A stretch of 64,000 nt of DNA from assembly GCA_023213395.1 (NCBI GenBank), contig CM041465.1:128595741-128659740 (forward strand). The letters are read 5' to 3'. Made by a program: the position numbers and the translations under genes. Below the pieces are notes generated by a model. That model did not search any database and was not told the origin of the DNA. It saw nothing but the letters and a program-made list of their open reading frames with translations. Shown piece by piece: positions 11,601 to 23,115 of the stretch. Positions within the stretch are counted from its first letter, which is position 1. Every line of letters starts with the position of its first letter. This DNA is from Cycas panzhihuaensis. Lineage: Eukaryota > Cycadophyta.

Positions 11601-12330
11601 CAACCTTGTTCAACGTTGCAAAAAAATTCCATTGCCAAAATTTTTGACTTTGTTAATGGGTTACCTTCCCCCATTGTTTCTCATGAGTTGCTCTTATAGC
11701 TCACCTATCTGAGCATCTCTTCGTTGTGCTTGCTTATCTTCATAAAATTTTTTACTTCTGTTGTCTTATCCTTCAATTCTTGTTGTAGTTGTGCCATTTG
11801 TTGTTATTGGGTTCCAATAAGTCATCCAACCAACTTTTTATCTATTGGATCTTATCCTCCATGCTTCCCATGCCATGGGAAGCACCCTCACTTGCTTCTG
11901 TCATTGTGGTGGGGTGATCTCCTACATGGGTTTTGTGTAAGACATGACCACTCACCGTGTTTGCTTCCTCACTTTCTTCTTTGGTCAATGAGGATGCGTG
12001 GTACCCCTGAAACCATAAAACAATGCATCTCAATCAACAAGTTGTCTAGTCTTTGCTGAGTTGACATTCATTAGAAATGGATTTGTTCATTTCTGCATTA
12101 GCACCCATCCATCCTCAATCTGTGCTTGAGTTGGCCATGTTGTAGGGATTTAGATAAACAACCCTAGCAACAATGAAGGGTGTCTGAAGGTTGCCTTTGT
12201 TCCTTCCATTCTTTGGAGTTGGGTATGAAGGGTGGCTTCCAAGAATCTGCTTCAATTCAACTTTCTTCCCTCTTGCACATCTTGAAGAGTGGTAAGTATG
12301 TTGATTGGACAGTAAATATATTTTTCTTAC
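11540..12330 (-). pseudogene. Complex D: gag leader-like fragment
   Basis: The minus strand reads a polar leader (MANSSTD near 12140, GASHGMGSMEDKIQ near 11870, then a Gln/Asn-rich coiled-coil-like run). Such leaders precede the gag core in large plant gypsy elements. No gag core follows on its downstream side. It may be a displaced 5' piece of another copy. Function is not assignable. Confidence 0.35.
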
Positions 12331-12337
12331 TCAAAAG

Positions 12338-12910
12338 TCAAGTGATGTAAACTTTGGCTAGCCACCTCAATTTTGGGTCCACTAAATCATCAATTTTTAT
12401 TCCTCGAGTATATGTCCTGACATCCATTTTACATAGTGCATAGACAACCTTCTCTCTGTCTACTTCTGTCCTCTTTTCTCCAATTGGAATTCTTCCACCG
12501 TTAGGTAATTCTGTAATCCTCCCAACTAGGTTGGCGGATATTTGAATTCTATCCAAGTTTTCTTTCACCAACAAAAACAATGTTTTTCATTGTCGTGTTG
12601 TCTCAGTAGAGGGGTGGTAACAACACATAACGCTTCCGTCCAACACTAATTACTGTTGCCTTAAATTCATCCTTCATTTTGACATAATCATTTTGTAATT
12701 GTGGCAAATGGGTTCTTGCAAATTTAACCTCATTTTAGAAATTTCACCACAAATTAGCTTACTAAAAATTGTTTTGCAGTGGAACGCTTGGTTAGATGCT
12801 TCTGTGAATGGAATGCTTCTTTGCTAGTTTCTATGTTCTTTGCTCTAGAACACTTGAAAATAAGAAACATCTATCAAAATTAAGTTTTTATGGCTTCTTT
12901 GTTGCCGAAC
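12338..12910 (-). pseudogene. Complex D: duplicated gag fragment
   Basis: The part at about 12660-12900 is recognisably similar to about 14755-15000 in nucleotide sequence (shared TTCACCACAAA, ATTCATC..TCATTTTG and the spaced GGATGCTTCT repeats). It is therefore a second, more decayed copy of the same gag region. The reading frame at 12580-12338 (polar, VGRITELPNGGRIPIG) shows no domain I can name. Confidence 0.4.
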
Positions 12911-14277
12911 TATTTGCATAAGTGTTCCTTGATGAGATGATTTTGTGCTAGTCTTGGGCGTTCGTGAATGCTTCTAGGGATGCTTTTTGGGACACGAGTG
13001 GGATGCAACTGAGATACTTGAGAGTCATTATCTACACTATCAATTATATTATCCAAATTAATACTATCATTATCACTACTAGCAACACTCAAATAGTCAA
13101 TATTGTTATTTATATTATTAGAATCATAATTTTTGGACAACAACAGGCAATGGAAAAATGGGCATGATACTTCACATGTTCCTTCCAACCAGTCTGCAAG
13201 GTAGTTGCTGGTTTCTCCACTATTGGAGTTTAATTGTGGATGAAGCTCTCCAAACCCATCTGTTTCTTTGTCATTTGATTATTCATAGTGGTATGTTCTT
13301 CCATTGTGCGATACATTTTTGTCTCATGATAGAGGAGATGGTACATTCACTAGTGATTGTTGTACTTGATGTGTCATCTAGAATTACTTCAATTGTGCTC
13401 TTGACTTTACTAAACATAGGAAGGGTAAACTCTTTTTCATTCTTACAGAGAGTAATGTACATTTTTTCCAATTTTGCAAACAATCTGTTGCATACGACCA
13501 TGGTTGTCCAAGTAGGGCCAGGTATGAAATTATTTCTAAAGTCATTTGTAATATCGTAAATTCCATAAACACCAGAATTCTTGCTACATTCACTTTTACA
13601 TCTATCACTTTCCCCAACAGTGTAATTTGAAGTTTATTGGCTAGTTTTAAGGAATAATCAACTAGTTGCATGCTTGGACTTCCCAAGCATTTCCAAGTTT
13701 AAACTGGTAGCAAGTTAACTGTTGAACCTTTGTCTACGATTAAATTCTTAAATGTTTCTCCTAAAATGGTCATTGTTACTTTTGTATCTTTGTCATATGA
13801 TGGTAATATTTTATTGATATTTTGTACTCCCCCTTTGGAGTTTCTTATTTGGAATAACCCTAATTTAATCCACATTATTACTTAAGTTAGCAAGATCATC
13901 AACAGTGACTATTTTGCTCGGTTTTCCCTTAACACTAATGTCTTTAGCATATCATCCATTGGTATATTTTGGAATAGTTGATCGCACTCAATCATTGGTG
14001 GTTGACTGGTCATTGTTGCTTCCTTTTCCCTTTATGTTCCTCTCCTTTGATATGCATTCTTAATTTTTGACCAAGGTAGTGATGAGATATTTGCTTCCAC
14101 TTCCCTTGGTGCTTGTTCCAATGCTTGCTTTGCTTTTGCAAAGCGATCAATCTCTACCTTAGGCTTTGGATAATTTGTTTCCACTTTTTTTACTTTTAAT
14201 TGCAATCCACTTCTTGTTTGTAGATTCAACGATTTCAATGTATTAGGTACCATTATTGTTAGATTTGCAATTCTCAT
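12910..14277 (-). pseudogene. Complex D: aspartic protease region
   Basis: Minus-strand translation gives a pre-protease segment typical of the Tat-like gypsy group (KPKVEIDRFAKAKQALEQAP, then LPWSKIKNAY, at 14180-14050). The protease follows, with active-site box IVDKGSTVNLL near 13730 (usual form DGGSSVNVL, so the Gly after Asp is replaced by Lys), and then the segment ending near 13384. The following 13188-12910 part is unusually acidic and Asn-rich (NNINNNIDYLS, SVDNDSQVS), which looks like a linker. Stops and frame changes are frequent. Confidence 0.55.
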
Positions 14278-14299
14278 ATTGAATGGGTAGGGGGTGGGT

Positions 14300-15200
14300 G
14301 CATGGTTAGATGGCCCACACTTAGGACAAATGTATGTACTATTGTATTATGATTTCACATACAGACATTTTGACCTCCAATGTCTGAATTCCAAACAGAA
14401 TAGGCGTCTTCATGCTGGTCCTTTTTTCTTTGGTTTTTCATTCCTTTTTGAAGTTGTTTTTGTATTATACATTGGTTAGGAGTCGCCTCCTATCCCTTAA
14501 CCTCTACCCTAGGCATTTCTCCCCCTAGGGTTACTATAACATTCTTTTGTTATATGGGTGTCTATATGGCATATATGACACCATTTTTGTTTCTTATTTA
14601 CATTCCTTAGATTGTGGAAACACTCTATTGTGGTTTGAGTGTTTGTATCATAGATGTGATACCATCTTTTCTCTTTTGCAACCTTATTTTATGGATTGAG
14701 GCAACATTGCTTGGTGTTATGGGTGTCCTCCAATTGACTCTAATTATAGATGCTTTAAACTCATCACTCATTTTGGAGTACTCATTTTCCAAGTGTGGTA
14801 GGTAGGGTTCTAATAATTCTAGCTCCATCTTCAAGAATTCACCACAAAATGCTTGGAAGCTTACTTACCAATAGTAAAATGTCAATGGAGTTCTTTATCG
14901 GATGTTTGTTGGGGTGTTTGCGTGGAAGATTCCCTTTAAACCACTCCTAGAATCTCTAGAACCATTCATATACACAGTGGGAAGTTTCTTTTTGAAAGTG
15001 GCTCAAATCTTCTTCCAAGATTTCTCCAATTCTGTCTAGAGGCTTGTGACGCAACTCATAAAAATAATGAATTTTGACTAAAAACTAAGATTACGTGAGT
15101 TTTTTTTGCCAAACCATTTGCAATTGCACAATGGGATGCTTCTATTCCAACCACTTGGTTGTTCATGGATGCTTCTAGGCAGGCTTCTAGGTATGCTTAT
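14300..15200 (-). pseudogene. Complex D: second gag with zinc knuckle
   Basis: Minus-strand segments read FYELRHKPLDRIGEILEE and FQKETSHCVYEWFXRFXEW (about 15060-14930), like the C-terminal half of Retrotrans_gag. Next comes LELLEPYLPHLENEYSKMSDEF (14820-14755) and a knuckle CHICHIDTHITKEC near 14590-14545. A further Cys pair (ICPKCGPSNHA) occurs near 14320. The gag core upstream of 15200 is missing, because the integrase end of the preceding unit lies only about 300 bp away. Confidence 0.5.
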
Positions 15201-15519
15201 TGGATGCTTCAAAAGATAACACTTTTTACTCAAAATTTTGCTTGTATTTTAACTCTTTTGATCTAATTGTTTCATATTGGGGTTTGTGGGGTTTTATTGC
15301 TGATTTATATGCTTTTTTCAAAAATTCTTCAGTGTTGTTAGGTGTCAGATGTCAAGTTATGAGTTATTTTCACTTTTTTGATTTTGTAAAATACTTTTCT
15401 CTTTATGTATCAAGACAAAATCATTTTCTTGATACTAAGACACCTACAATTGTCCTCAACTTTAAGAAATACATCCATAGTGCAACCATTAATTCTTCCA
15501 GTGAATTTGGTTTATCCTA

Positions 15520-16770
15520 ATGGTGATAAGGTTTTAACGTGTTGCCATTGATCAATTTTGGTAATGCTTATCCATTCAGTTCTTACAATTGAATTAAACC
15601 ATTTGGAAATGTTTGTTGGTTTATGTAGGGGCCTAACCATTGCATCTTAGTTTTCCTTAGGCGTGTTTTAAAATTTTCGTCATAAAGCAATACTTCGTCA
15701 TTTTCTTGATTGTGGTAATTGAAGGTAACAGTCATGCCACGTTTTCTGGTGATTTTTCTCAATGGCTTGCATCCAGTTTGCCATCTATCTTATTTCCTCT
15801 AGCTGAATTAATTGCAATAATCTTCCTTGAAGTGATTCATCATCTCCCAAGCAACAAGCAAGGGATATGCAGATGCTTGGGATTTCAAATTCTTAAGGGA
15901 TGATAGCCTAGACTCCATAAACTAATAAGAAGGGAGTTTGTCTAGTAGCTCTTTTATATGTTGTACGAAATGCCCATAATACAAAAAGGTGATTTCTCTG
16001 CCCAATTTGGTTGACCAGTATTGCATATTTTTCGTAAACAATTCTTGATGATTTTATTTGAACTTTTTGCTTGACCATTTGCTCGTGGATAGTATCTAGT
16101 TGATTTTTTATGGTTGATCATAAAGGTTCTTGTAAGCTCTTGAATTATTGCATTGATAAAATGGGATCCTTGATCACTTACTAATTTCAAGGGGCATCCA
16201 AATCTCATTATAATCACCTCATACAAGAATCATGTCATGCTTTGGGTGTCACCGTTCTTGAGTGGCCTTGCTTCTACCCATTTAGTTGCATAATTGGTGG
16301 GCAATCAACATATATCTTACTTGGGATCTTTGAGTAGTGGGACATATGGGGTTGACGAATCAATTCCCCATTTCTCGAATGGAGCTTGAGGTAGAATCAG
16401 GTTGAAAGGTTGAAAATCTTAGCGGCGCAGTTACCCTATCCACTGGCAATAGTCACACTTTTTTACCCAATTCTATGTATCATCAAATAATGTTGGCTAC
16501 CATAGCCCAATGTTTAACATTTTTTCTATTCATGTGTCCACTAACCACACCTTGATGTGCTTGGGATATAATTTGTTCTACTTCGTGTGGTGTTATGCAA
16601 TGTCTTAAAACATCATCAAGGTCAAGTTGATAGAGCTTTCCTTGAATGAGTTGATAAGGCTCTGCTTTCCTTACCAAATGCCTTTTCTCTACTTTGTCTA
16701 ATCTAGGTGGTAATTTTCCAGTTGACAGATATTTAGGAATAACTTCACCATTCTGGTGCAATTGCATAAA
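15520..16770 (-). pseudogene. Complex D: integrase
   Basis: The minus strand starts with the segment before the zinc-binding region (LPPRLDKVEKRHLVRKAEPY, LYQLDLDDVLRHC) and AHQGVVSGHMNRK at 16767-16483. The catalytic core is at 16226-15954 with KLVSDQGSHFIN and YYPRANGQAKSSNKIIKN. The catalytic Glu of GQAESSNK is Lys here. The C-terminal part ends near 15520 with DEVLLYDENF, WLGPY and LINGNTLKPY. The wording is that of non-chromodomain gypsy integrases (Tat/Athila side). No chromodomain follows. Confidence 0.7.
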
Positions 16771-16839
16771 CTTTGAAGAAATAGGTGTTGGGAAAGTTGT
16801 TGTGAACTTTGGTTGCCTTTTTGCTGTTGTTATTTCTTG

Positions 16840-18200
16840 ATAATTAGTCGGGTATTACATGGGTTTTTCCGGGTTTAACAATGATCTTGAACATGAATTC
16901 TTGGAAAAGCATCAACCACTTGTTGATTCTCCCTTGAAGTAATGGCTTGTTAATTAGGTATAGGACTTGATGATCTATGTAGAATATGAATGGATTGACA
17001 ATGGATAATGTTGAAATTTTTGTAATGCATGGACCATCACTAGTCGTTATCGTTCTGTAATCGTATGATTTTGTTCTAGTCAAATTAGCTTCCTGCTGGC
17101 AAATGCAATTGGGTGATTGATATTCTTCTCATCAAGTTGAGCCAATGCGGCACCCAATTATGAATTGAGAGGTGTTCACATGGACATGAAACATCCTATT
17201 CTAATTAGGGAATTTCAAAATGAGTGTTGTTGCAACTGCTTTCTCTAGGGTTTCAAATGCCATTTGTTATTCACCTTCCCATTCCCATTCAACATCTTTC
17301 TTAAGTAATTCTTCCAAGGGTCTAGAGATTTAGGCGTATCCTTTAATAAATCACTACTAGTATTTGGTTAATCCTAGAAATCCCTTCAATTGTTTCTTGG
17401 TAAGGGGGATGGGAAAATTTAGTATTGTAGATACTTTTGCGGGGCCAGTTAATAAGCCTTCCTTATTGACAATGTGACCTAATAGATTTTTGAATGGTAT
17501 CATAAAAGTATTTTTTTTAGATTTAGACATAATTTATTTTCTCAACATGTTTGTAACATCTCCCAAATATTTTCTAAACGATTCTTAATTATTCCATATA
17601 GTGCCCAGTCATCGAGAAACATAGTTGCCTTCTCGCTAATCATTTTTTGAAAGATGTTGAGAACTATTTGCTAGAAAGTAGTTGGGGCATTTGCTAATCC
17701 AAATGACATCACCCTATATGCGTATGTGCCCCATTCAGTAATAAATGTTGTCTTTGCCTAATCTTCCAGTCCAATTCGTACTTGATTGTACCCACTAAAT
17801 CTGACTGTAAAATAATAAACTTCACTACCTCCTACTATCTCTGGGACATCCTTTGTAAAGGGGATGGGGAAAGGATCCTTTTTCGTTGCTTTATTCAGTT
17901 GATAGTAGTCAACACATACTCGGATTTTTCCATTCTTTGGAGCCACTACCACTAGGCCAACTTGGTTGCTATATTTTACTTCATAGATATGACTTGATTC
18001 CAATATTTTGTCTATTTTGGTCTTTACCCTTTTTTTGTATTTAAGATTCATTCAGTAGGGTCTTTGTTTGCCTTGATTAGGTCTATGTGTTGCATTCCTA
18101 TTTTTGGTAGAATGCCTTTCAGATATTTGTAAAACTTCGCGAACACATCTCTAAATTTCTCAAAAAGTGCTTGGGCTTGAGCAACTGTTTCATCATCCTA
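16840..18200 (-). pseudogene. Complex D: reverse transcriptase and RNase H
   Basis: The pre-RT segment ALFEKFRDVFAKFYKYLKG (about 18180-18110) is followed by RT: KIRVCVDYYQLNKATKKDPFP (about 17940-17880), GYNQVRIG, VMSFGLANAPTTF, and the catalytic box MFLDDW near 17625. RNase H runs through NHPIAFASRKL to the C-terminal FYIDHQVLYLINKP (about 16990-16950) and PGKTHVIPD. Frames shift several times. RT follows gag almost directly, leaving no room for a protease between them. Confidence 0.7.
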
Positions 18201-18334
18201 GTAATCTTCAACGGCTATGTTTCTTGGATTTTTTTCATCCCTAATGTTTAATTTTTTTCATTTTAAGATTTTTAAATTGCACTTGCTTCTCCTTGTTAAC
18301 CTTGTGTCTAGGTGTTTGCTCAATACCACGATCT

Positions 18335-19307
18335 TTATAGTTCATGTTTGAATACTCTGGAGGAAAATTTTGAACCTCTTCCCACTTCATTTGTATGTAC
18401 CTCTATTGCCAGTTTCCACTTTGTTGTTGTAAGTGACAATACCCTATGATTGCGATTTTCTACTTCCATACTTAACTCTTTTATATACTCTAAGATCTTA
18501 TGAATTATTGTGTTTGTGGATTTGTAGGAGAATGCTTTTGGAAATGAGTTTTCCAACTTATCCCACGAAACTTCTCTTATACGTTCTTTCCCTAACAACC
18601 AATTTTGGCTCGTTCTTTGTAATGTATGATAGAACAAGTGAGTCTAGTCTTTCTTGGGTATGCTTTGAGATTTGTAAAACATTCTACATTGTTTGAGATG
18701 TTTTTGTGGATAATCACCCATGGAGAATGTTGAGATATCACCTAGGTTTTGATTATCAAAACATATCAGAATGTGTATTGCAATTCTGACCAATTCTGGA
18801 GTGTGTATTGGTGGGTTATGTACCACTACCAGGCTGGTCCCTAAAGAGTCGTCATAAAATCAATTTTCCAATGACTTTAGTCTAACACTTGATGTTCCAT
18901 CTAATACTCCATGCATTGGATGAGGTGGTTGGTTGTGTTGTCGTTCATTCGAAGGAACATAGGCATAACGTCCCCAGTGGTAACATAACCTAGGTTTGCA
19001 TCACTACTAGGTATACTAGTCCTACAATTGGAAGGTGGAGTCCTATGGGTTAAACCTTCATCTGAATTAACCCTAGGGGAGGATAAGCTATGCTAGCGGT
19101 AGTTGTTGTAGAAGAGAAAGGAGAGGAACTACGATTACTACCTTTAGAGGGGGTTTGGGAATCACCAGGGTTGAAAGTCCTAAAGGGAGGTTTTTGGGAA
19201 CTAGGATTGGAAGCCCTAGGTGAAGGGAGGGGCGATTGGATTGGAAGAGGGCTTTCCCCTATACCTAGTTCAAGGGAAAGTAGAGAGACTATTGATTCCA
19301 TCCTCAC
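18335..19307 (-). pseudogene. Complex D: Pro/Ser-rich leader and gag directly upstream of RT
   Basis: The leader at 19307-19050 is rich in Pro, Ser and Thr (QSPLPSPRASNPSSQKPPF). After a non-conserved gap, gag appears at 18826-18335: NLGDISTFSMGDYPQKHLKQC, MFYHTLQRTSQNWLLG and VSWDKLENSFPKAFSY fit the Retrotrans_gag pattern (a hydrophobic TLxxxAxxWW-type core followed by a W..F..F motif). The next recognisable domain is RT, as also seen for the second gag of element B. Confidence 0.5.
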
Positions 19308-19451
19308 GTGGGTAACTCGGGATTGGGATGGGGTTTGGGTTCAAGTTGGAGATAGGATTAGGGTTATCCTCAATGATCAATTTTTTATTTTAATCATTAT
19401 TTTTCTCATTCATTGTTGGCCAGTCCAGTTGACATTGGTATTTTGAAGTTT

Positions 19452-19933
19452 TGTTGAATTTCTTATGTCAAGAATTTTGTGTTGAAGGTTTGGTATGTTG
19501 AAGTCTTGGTGGCTATGTTGTATTGATGTCATTTGCATATGTGGACTTGGTCGATGTTGACTTTTGGGTTTCGACGGAAGTTGACATAGACCTAGTCCAC
19601 ACATGACGAAGTTTTGAGACATGATGAAGTTAGTTTCATAACCATTTTTGTAATTGTTTGAATTAAATATTTGTATAAATAATCTTAGTCTTGTAAGTAG
19701 TACAGAACCTTGTACCCCTGAAATTTGATTGTGGGCTTGTATTAATTTGGATATAAGCATTGCATGTTTAGTCTAATGTGATTGGTGAGAGCAATCGTGT
19801 TGGCTGCATTAGTTTCGTTATGAATAAAGAAGAATTGGTGGATGAATTCATGTGTGATGCTTGGTTGGATATTATTACAGATTTTGTAATGTTATGATGT
19901 GTATGTTGAAAGTTTACAAATTAACATCCAACA
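19452..19933 (+). repeat. Probable 5' LTR of element B
   Basis: It begins TGTTG and ends CAACA, a 5-bp terminal inverted repeat, and contains a TATA-like TGTATAAATAATC (about 19672) and AATAAA (about 19823). Two bases after the end comes TGGTTTCGTTGATG, a poor match to the iMet primer site. Without the partner LTR the left boundary is uncertain. Confidence 0.45.
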
Positions 19934-20079
19934 TTTGGTTTCGTTGATGTTGAATTCAATGTCTTTCTTTTGAATAATTTGCTAACACTATAATAGGTTG
20001 AGAACGACTCTTCAAGGCTAAGATCACGAAGGGGGGAGGAGCAATAATGGAAGGAGATAATGCATGCTGAATCGGGAAC

Positions 20080-21410
20080 AACTAGATATGATTGCTAGAG
20101 CAGAGAATATTTGGAGCTTGGCCAGAAGGGGAAAATTCAAAACTAGGAAGCGTTGGTACCTGGTACTTGATTGAAGATGCATTGGAGGAATTAGAAAGGA
20201 AGATTGAGTTCTTGTCACTCAAAGATTTTTGCTTTGGAAAGAATGATCCTCCCTTTACAATCAAGCAAGAAAAACAAGCCCAGAACAAGATGGCAAGTGT
20301 TCTAGTTGTCCACTATGTAGTAAAAATGCCTTTACCAGAGTATGATGGGAATTCATATGCAAATCAACATATGTTCATCTACAAGTCCATATGGACATGG
20401 CGAGCAATGATTGATGACTAGATAAGATGGAATGAGTTTGTAACCACTTTACGTGGGAGAGCTCAGACATTGTATCAATTTGCAAAAAATCAAGGATTGC
20501 TCCAGGATTGGAATGCTTGTAAAGCTCACTTTTTGAAATTTTTTGCTCAATATAAACAAAGATAATCTGGCTTTAATGAATTGTGCAATTCGCAAATATG
20601 AGCAGGAGAAACATTTTAGGCCTTTGCCTTGAGATGTATGGAGATATTTGCCCAATCTACATATAACATGGACGTCAAACAACAAATTGACTACTTTCTT
20701 AATGGACTTCCAATTGAGGTGTGGATTGCATTAAGACATAAGAATTTTTCAAAGTTTGAGGAAGTAGTGGAGGCCGCCGTCCAATTAGAAGGAGACATGG
20801 AAACCTCCATAACTCTGCCCAATTCTCCTCAATTGATAGAATGGTTGATACAAGCATTGCAATAAATCAACCTTCTAATAGAGCAGTCCAAAAGGACAAA
20901 TGTTTGGTGCATGTAGTGTGAAAGGAGGGCACTTTCGTGAGGAATGCCCCTTAAGGACAATAGGAGGGGAGGATTTGAAAAACACATAACACCAAGCAAT
21001 TCAACGTTATGATGGTGCTTTAACTTCAAATCAACCTAGCCGAGAAAGGAAATTCTCCTATTGCCATGGGATACCCATAGACCGCAGTGAGAAATGTTGA
21101 CTTAATATGAAAAATAGTAGACTAGAGCTATTTTGCCACACTTGCAAGACACAAACTCATAATACAAAGCATTACAATTTTAACATGAGAATAAAGAATG
21201 AAGTAAAGCCAAGAAATCGAAATTGACATCCAAAAATAATGAAGCATTTGCAATGCAATAAATGTCGATGTTGGGGGAATGGACATAGTAGTTGTCCTGA
21301 TCAACCTGGAGTAACAGTTTGCATTCTCTGTGGACAAGGAGATCATGAGACAGTGGATTGCCTTGAGTTGCTGGAGAAAATAAAATGCAAAGATAAAGCT
21401 GTAAATTAGC
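20080..21410 (+). pseudogene. Element B gag 1 with a cluster of four zinc-knuckle motifs
   Basis: A polar leader with a coiled-coil-like segment (LEELERKIEFLSLKD) precedes a gag core: MPLPEYDGNSYANQHMFIY (from 20328), FVTTLRGRAQTLYQFAKNQG, WNACKAHFLKFFAQYKQR and IDYFLNGLPIEVWIALRHK. Four Cys/His clusters follow: a CCHC needing a 1-nt frame correction near 20905-20950, CHTCKTQTHNTKHY (21136-21177, last Cys now Tyr), CNKCRCWGNGHSSC (about 21255) and a perfect CILCGQGDHETVDC (about 21319-21360). Plant gypsy gags usually carry one or two. In-frame stops and at least one indel make it a pseudogene. Confidence 0.65.
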
Positions 21411-21829
21411 TAACAATAATCAGAAGGCCCATATTGCCTCCACGAGAACTAGAAATTTCATTAGTAAGGGAGGAGAGGGACCTAAATTGGGTCACTTAAC
21501 AAGGAACAAAAGGGGGAGTGAACTACCATCAGAGGCAGCCAAGAATGATTCCAAATAAAACTACAAAACAAAAGATAGTTTATCTAGACCCTTTGTAACA
21601 AAAGAAAATAGTTTTGGAAACACAAATTGAGTTGAACTTAGAACAACCATTTTATATGATAAAGAATGATTTTTTTCTTCCTATTTGGAATAAATTGTGC
21701 CAATAGATTGGTGAAAAGGATAAGGCCCAAAGAGTACTTACTTTGGCATACTCAATAATTACTCAAACTTTGGGCATAATCAACAAGGGTAGATCAATGC
21801 CAGAGGTCAAACAAATGAGGTAGATGACA

Positions 21830-22380
21830 TGGCGATAGGCAAAAAAAGATGAAGATTTAGAACCTCTACTAGATATTCAAATCAACAATTATACATTTCA
21901 AGATGCTATTGCCAATTTTGGCTCCCAAGTAAATTTAATTACTGAAGACACATGGAGAAGATTAGGGTGACTTGGCTTGGTCAAATCACCAAGTATCGTC
22001 AAATTCACTAATTAGAATCTTGTTCCTTCCATTGGTAGATTAACAACTTAAGTCACATTCTTTGGGATTTCAACAAAAATAGATTTTGAAGTGGTTTCTT
22101 TACTAGGGGGTAAATGTCTATCAAATATTACTTAGAAGACTTTGGGGCAAGCGCATGAGAGGCAAGGCTGACCATTCAACACAACAATAGGGCAATTGTC
22201 ATTCCACTTGGCAAAAGGTAGGTGATATATGAAGATTGTGTGTTAGTATCAATAGAACAAAGTAATCAACAAATGCCCTATGAAGATATTTATCATTGTC
22301 AAGCTACAACAAATGATTTGGTTAACCCAATAATAGGACACCTCGAATATAACACAAATGAATCTCAATCAATGAGATAA
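21830..22380 (+). pseudogene. Element B aspartic protease
   Basis: The reading PLLDIQINNYTFQDAIANFGSQVNLIT (about 21870-21945) matches the protease start of Tat/Athila-type gypsy elements, where the active-site box is normally D-x-G-[AS]-x-V-N. The catalytic Asp is replaced here by Asn (ANFGSQVNL). Later motifs are IDFEVVSLLGGKCL and a region ending near 22380. The protease lies between two gag-like regions rather than just before RT. Confidence 0.55.
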
Positions 22381-22489
22381 TATGATGTTTTGTAGGCCTG
22401 GCAAGAAGAATGATATGAAGAATATCGTTCTTGTTTTTGCATTCGCATTGTTTTCAAGACATTCCAAGAGGATAAGTCGGTCTCGGAAA

Positions 22490-23115
22490 TTTTGACTAAT
22501 AATGGTACATCTAATGCAAGGGAATTTCTAGATGATTTGGAAAGAATGGTCAAAGACCCAACCAAAGTTTGGCAAAACTCATTAAGAGGTATTGCTTTTA
22601 ATTGGTGGATTGCTACAAAAAAATCAATGGACAACATATATAGAGGCAATTCAATATTTCTAGAGAAGGTTTGATTTGGAACAAAGGTGCCAAGTGAAAC
22701 CCTTGGTAAAATACCAAGGGGATTCAAATCCACAAAAGCATGTGCAGAACTGTGAGCAGACATGGCAACAATTTGACATACCAAAGCAATTATGGCTGCA
22801 TCTTTTCCCAACCACATTGGGAATGGTTCCCTATAGATGGTTTGTTAACATGGAAAAATGTCGATAGACATCTACATGGGAAGCTATTAAGAAGAAATTC
22901 TGTCATGTATTCTCTCTCTTTGACGAATGTCAACCAATTAGAGAAATTTTACAAAGAATTAGAACCTTTTTTTCTAAGACAAGGTGACAATTATCTCTTC
23001 TACGTTCTAGGAGAAGGAAACAACATGATATTCGACCTTGGTCAAAGGAAGAGATTTTGAGGAGGATGATGAAATTTGACAAAGATTCAAGAACATTGGC
23101 CAAGAGGCTAGAACG
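22490..23115 (+). pseudogene. Element B gag 2, directly upstream of RT
   Basis: One segment (22492-22674) reads FLDDLERMVKDP and NSLRGIAFNWWIATKK, like a gag core. The next (22676-23060, two frames) reads VKYQGDSNPQKHVQNC, WLHLFPTTLGMVPYRWF, WEAIKKKFCHVFSLFDECQP and EILQRIRTFF, a textbook Retrotrans_gag pattern of Tat/Athila-type elements. Element B therefore has gag-like sequence both before and after its protease. Capture from a second element, or replacement by template switching, would explain this. Confidence 0.6.

Larger units (their letters stand above)
10970..19445 (-). mobile_element. Complex D: rearranged minus-strand gypsy element(s)
   Basis: Read on the minus strand from the right, the order is a Pro/Ser-rich leader and gag (19307-18335), RT and RNase H (18200-16840), integrase (16770-15520), then a second gag with zinc knuckle (15200-14300), an aspartic protease (14277-13384), further gag-like fragments (12910-11540) and an LTR-like end. 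Gag and protease downstream of integrase is not a normal order. It points to a tandem insertion of two related elements or an internal rearrangement. The right boundary abuts the 5' LTR of element B. Confidence 0.65.

Noticed and set aside
19050-19446. Gly/Glu-rich plus-strand open frame at 19090-19446
   Set aside because: The opposite strand reads a Pro/Ser-rich leader in register with the gag of complex D, which is the better explanation.
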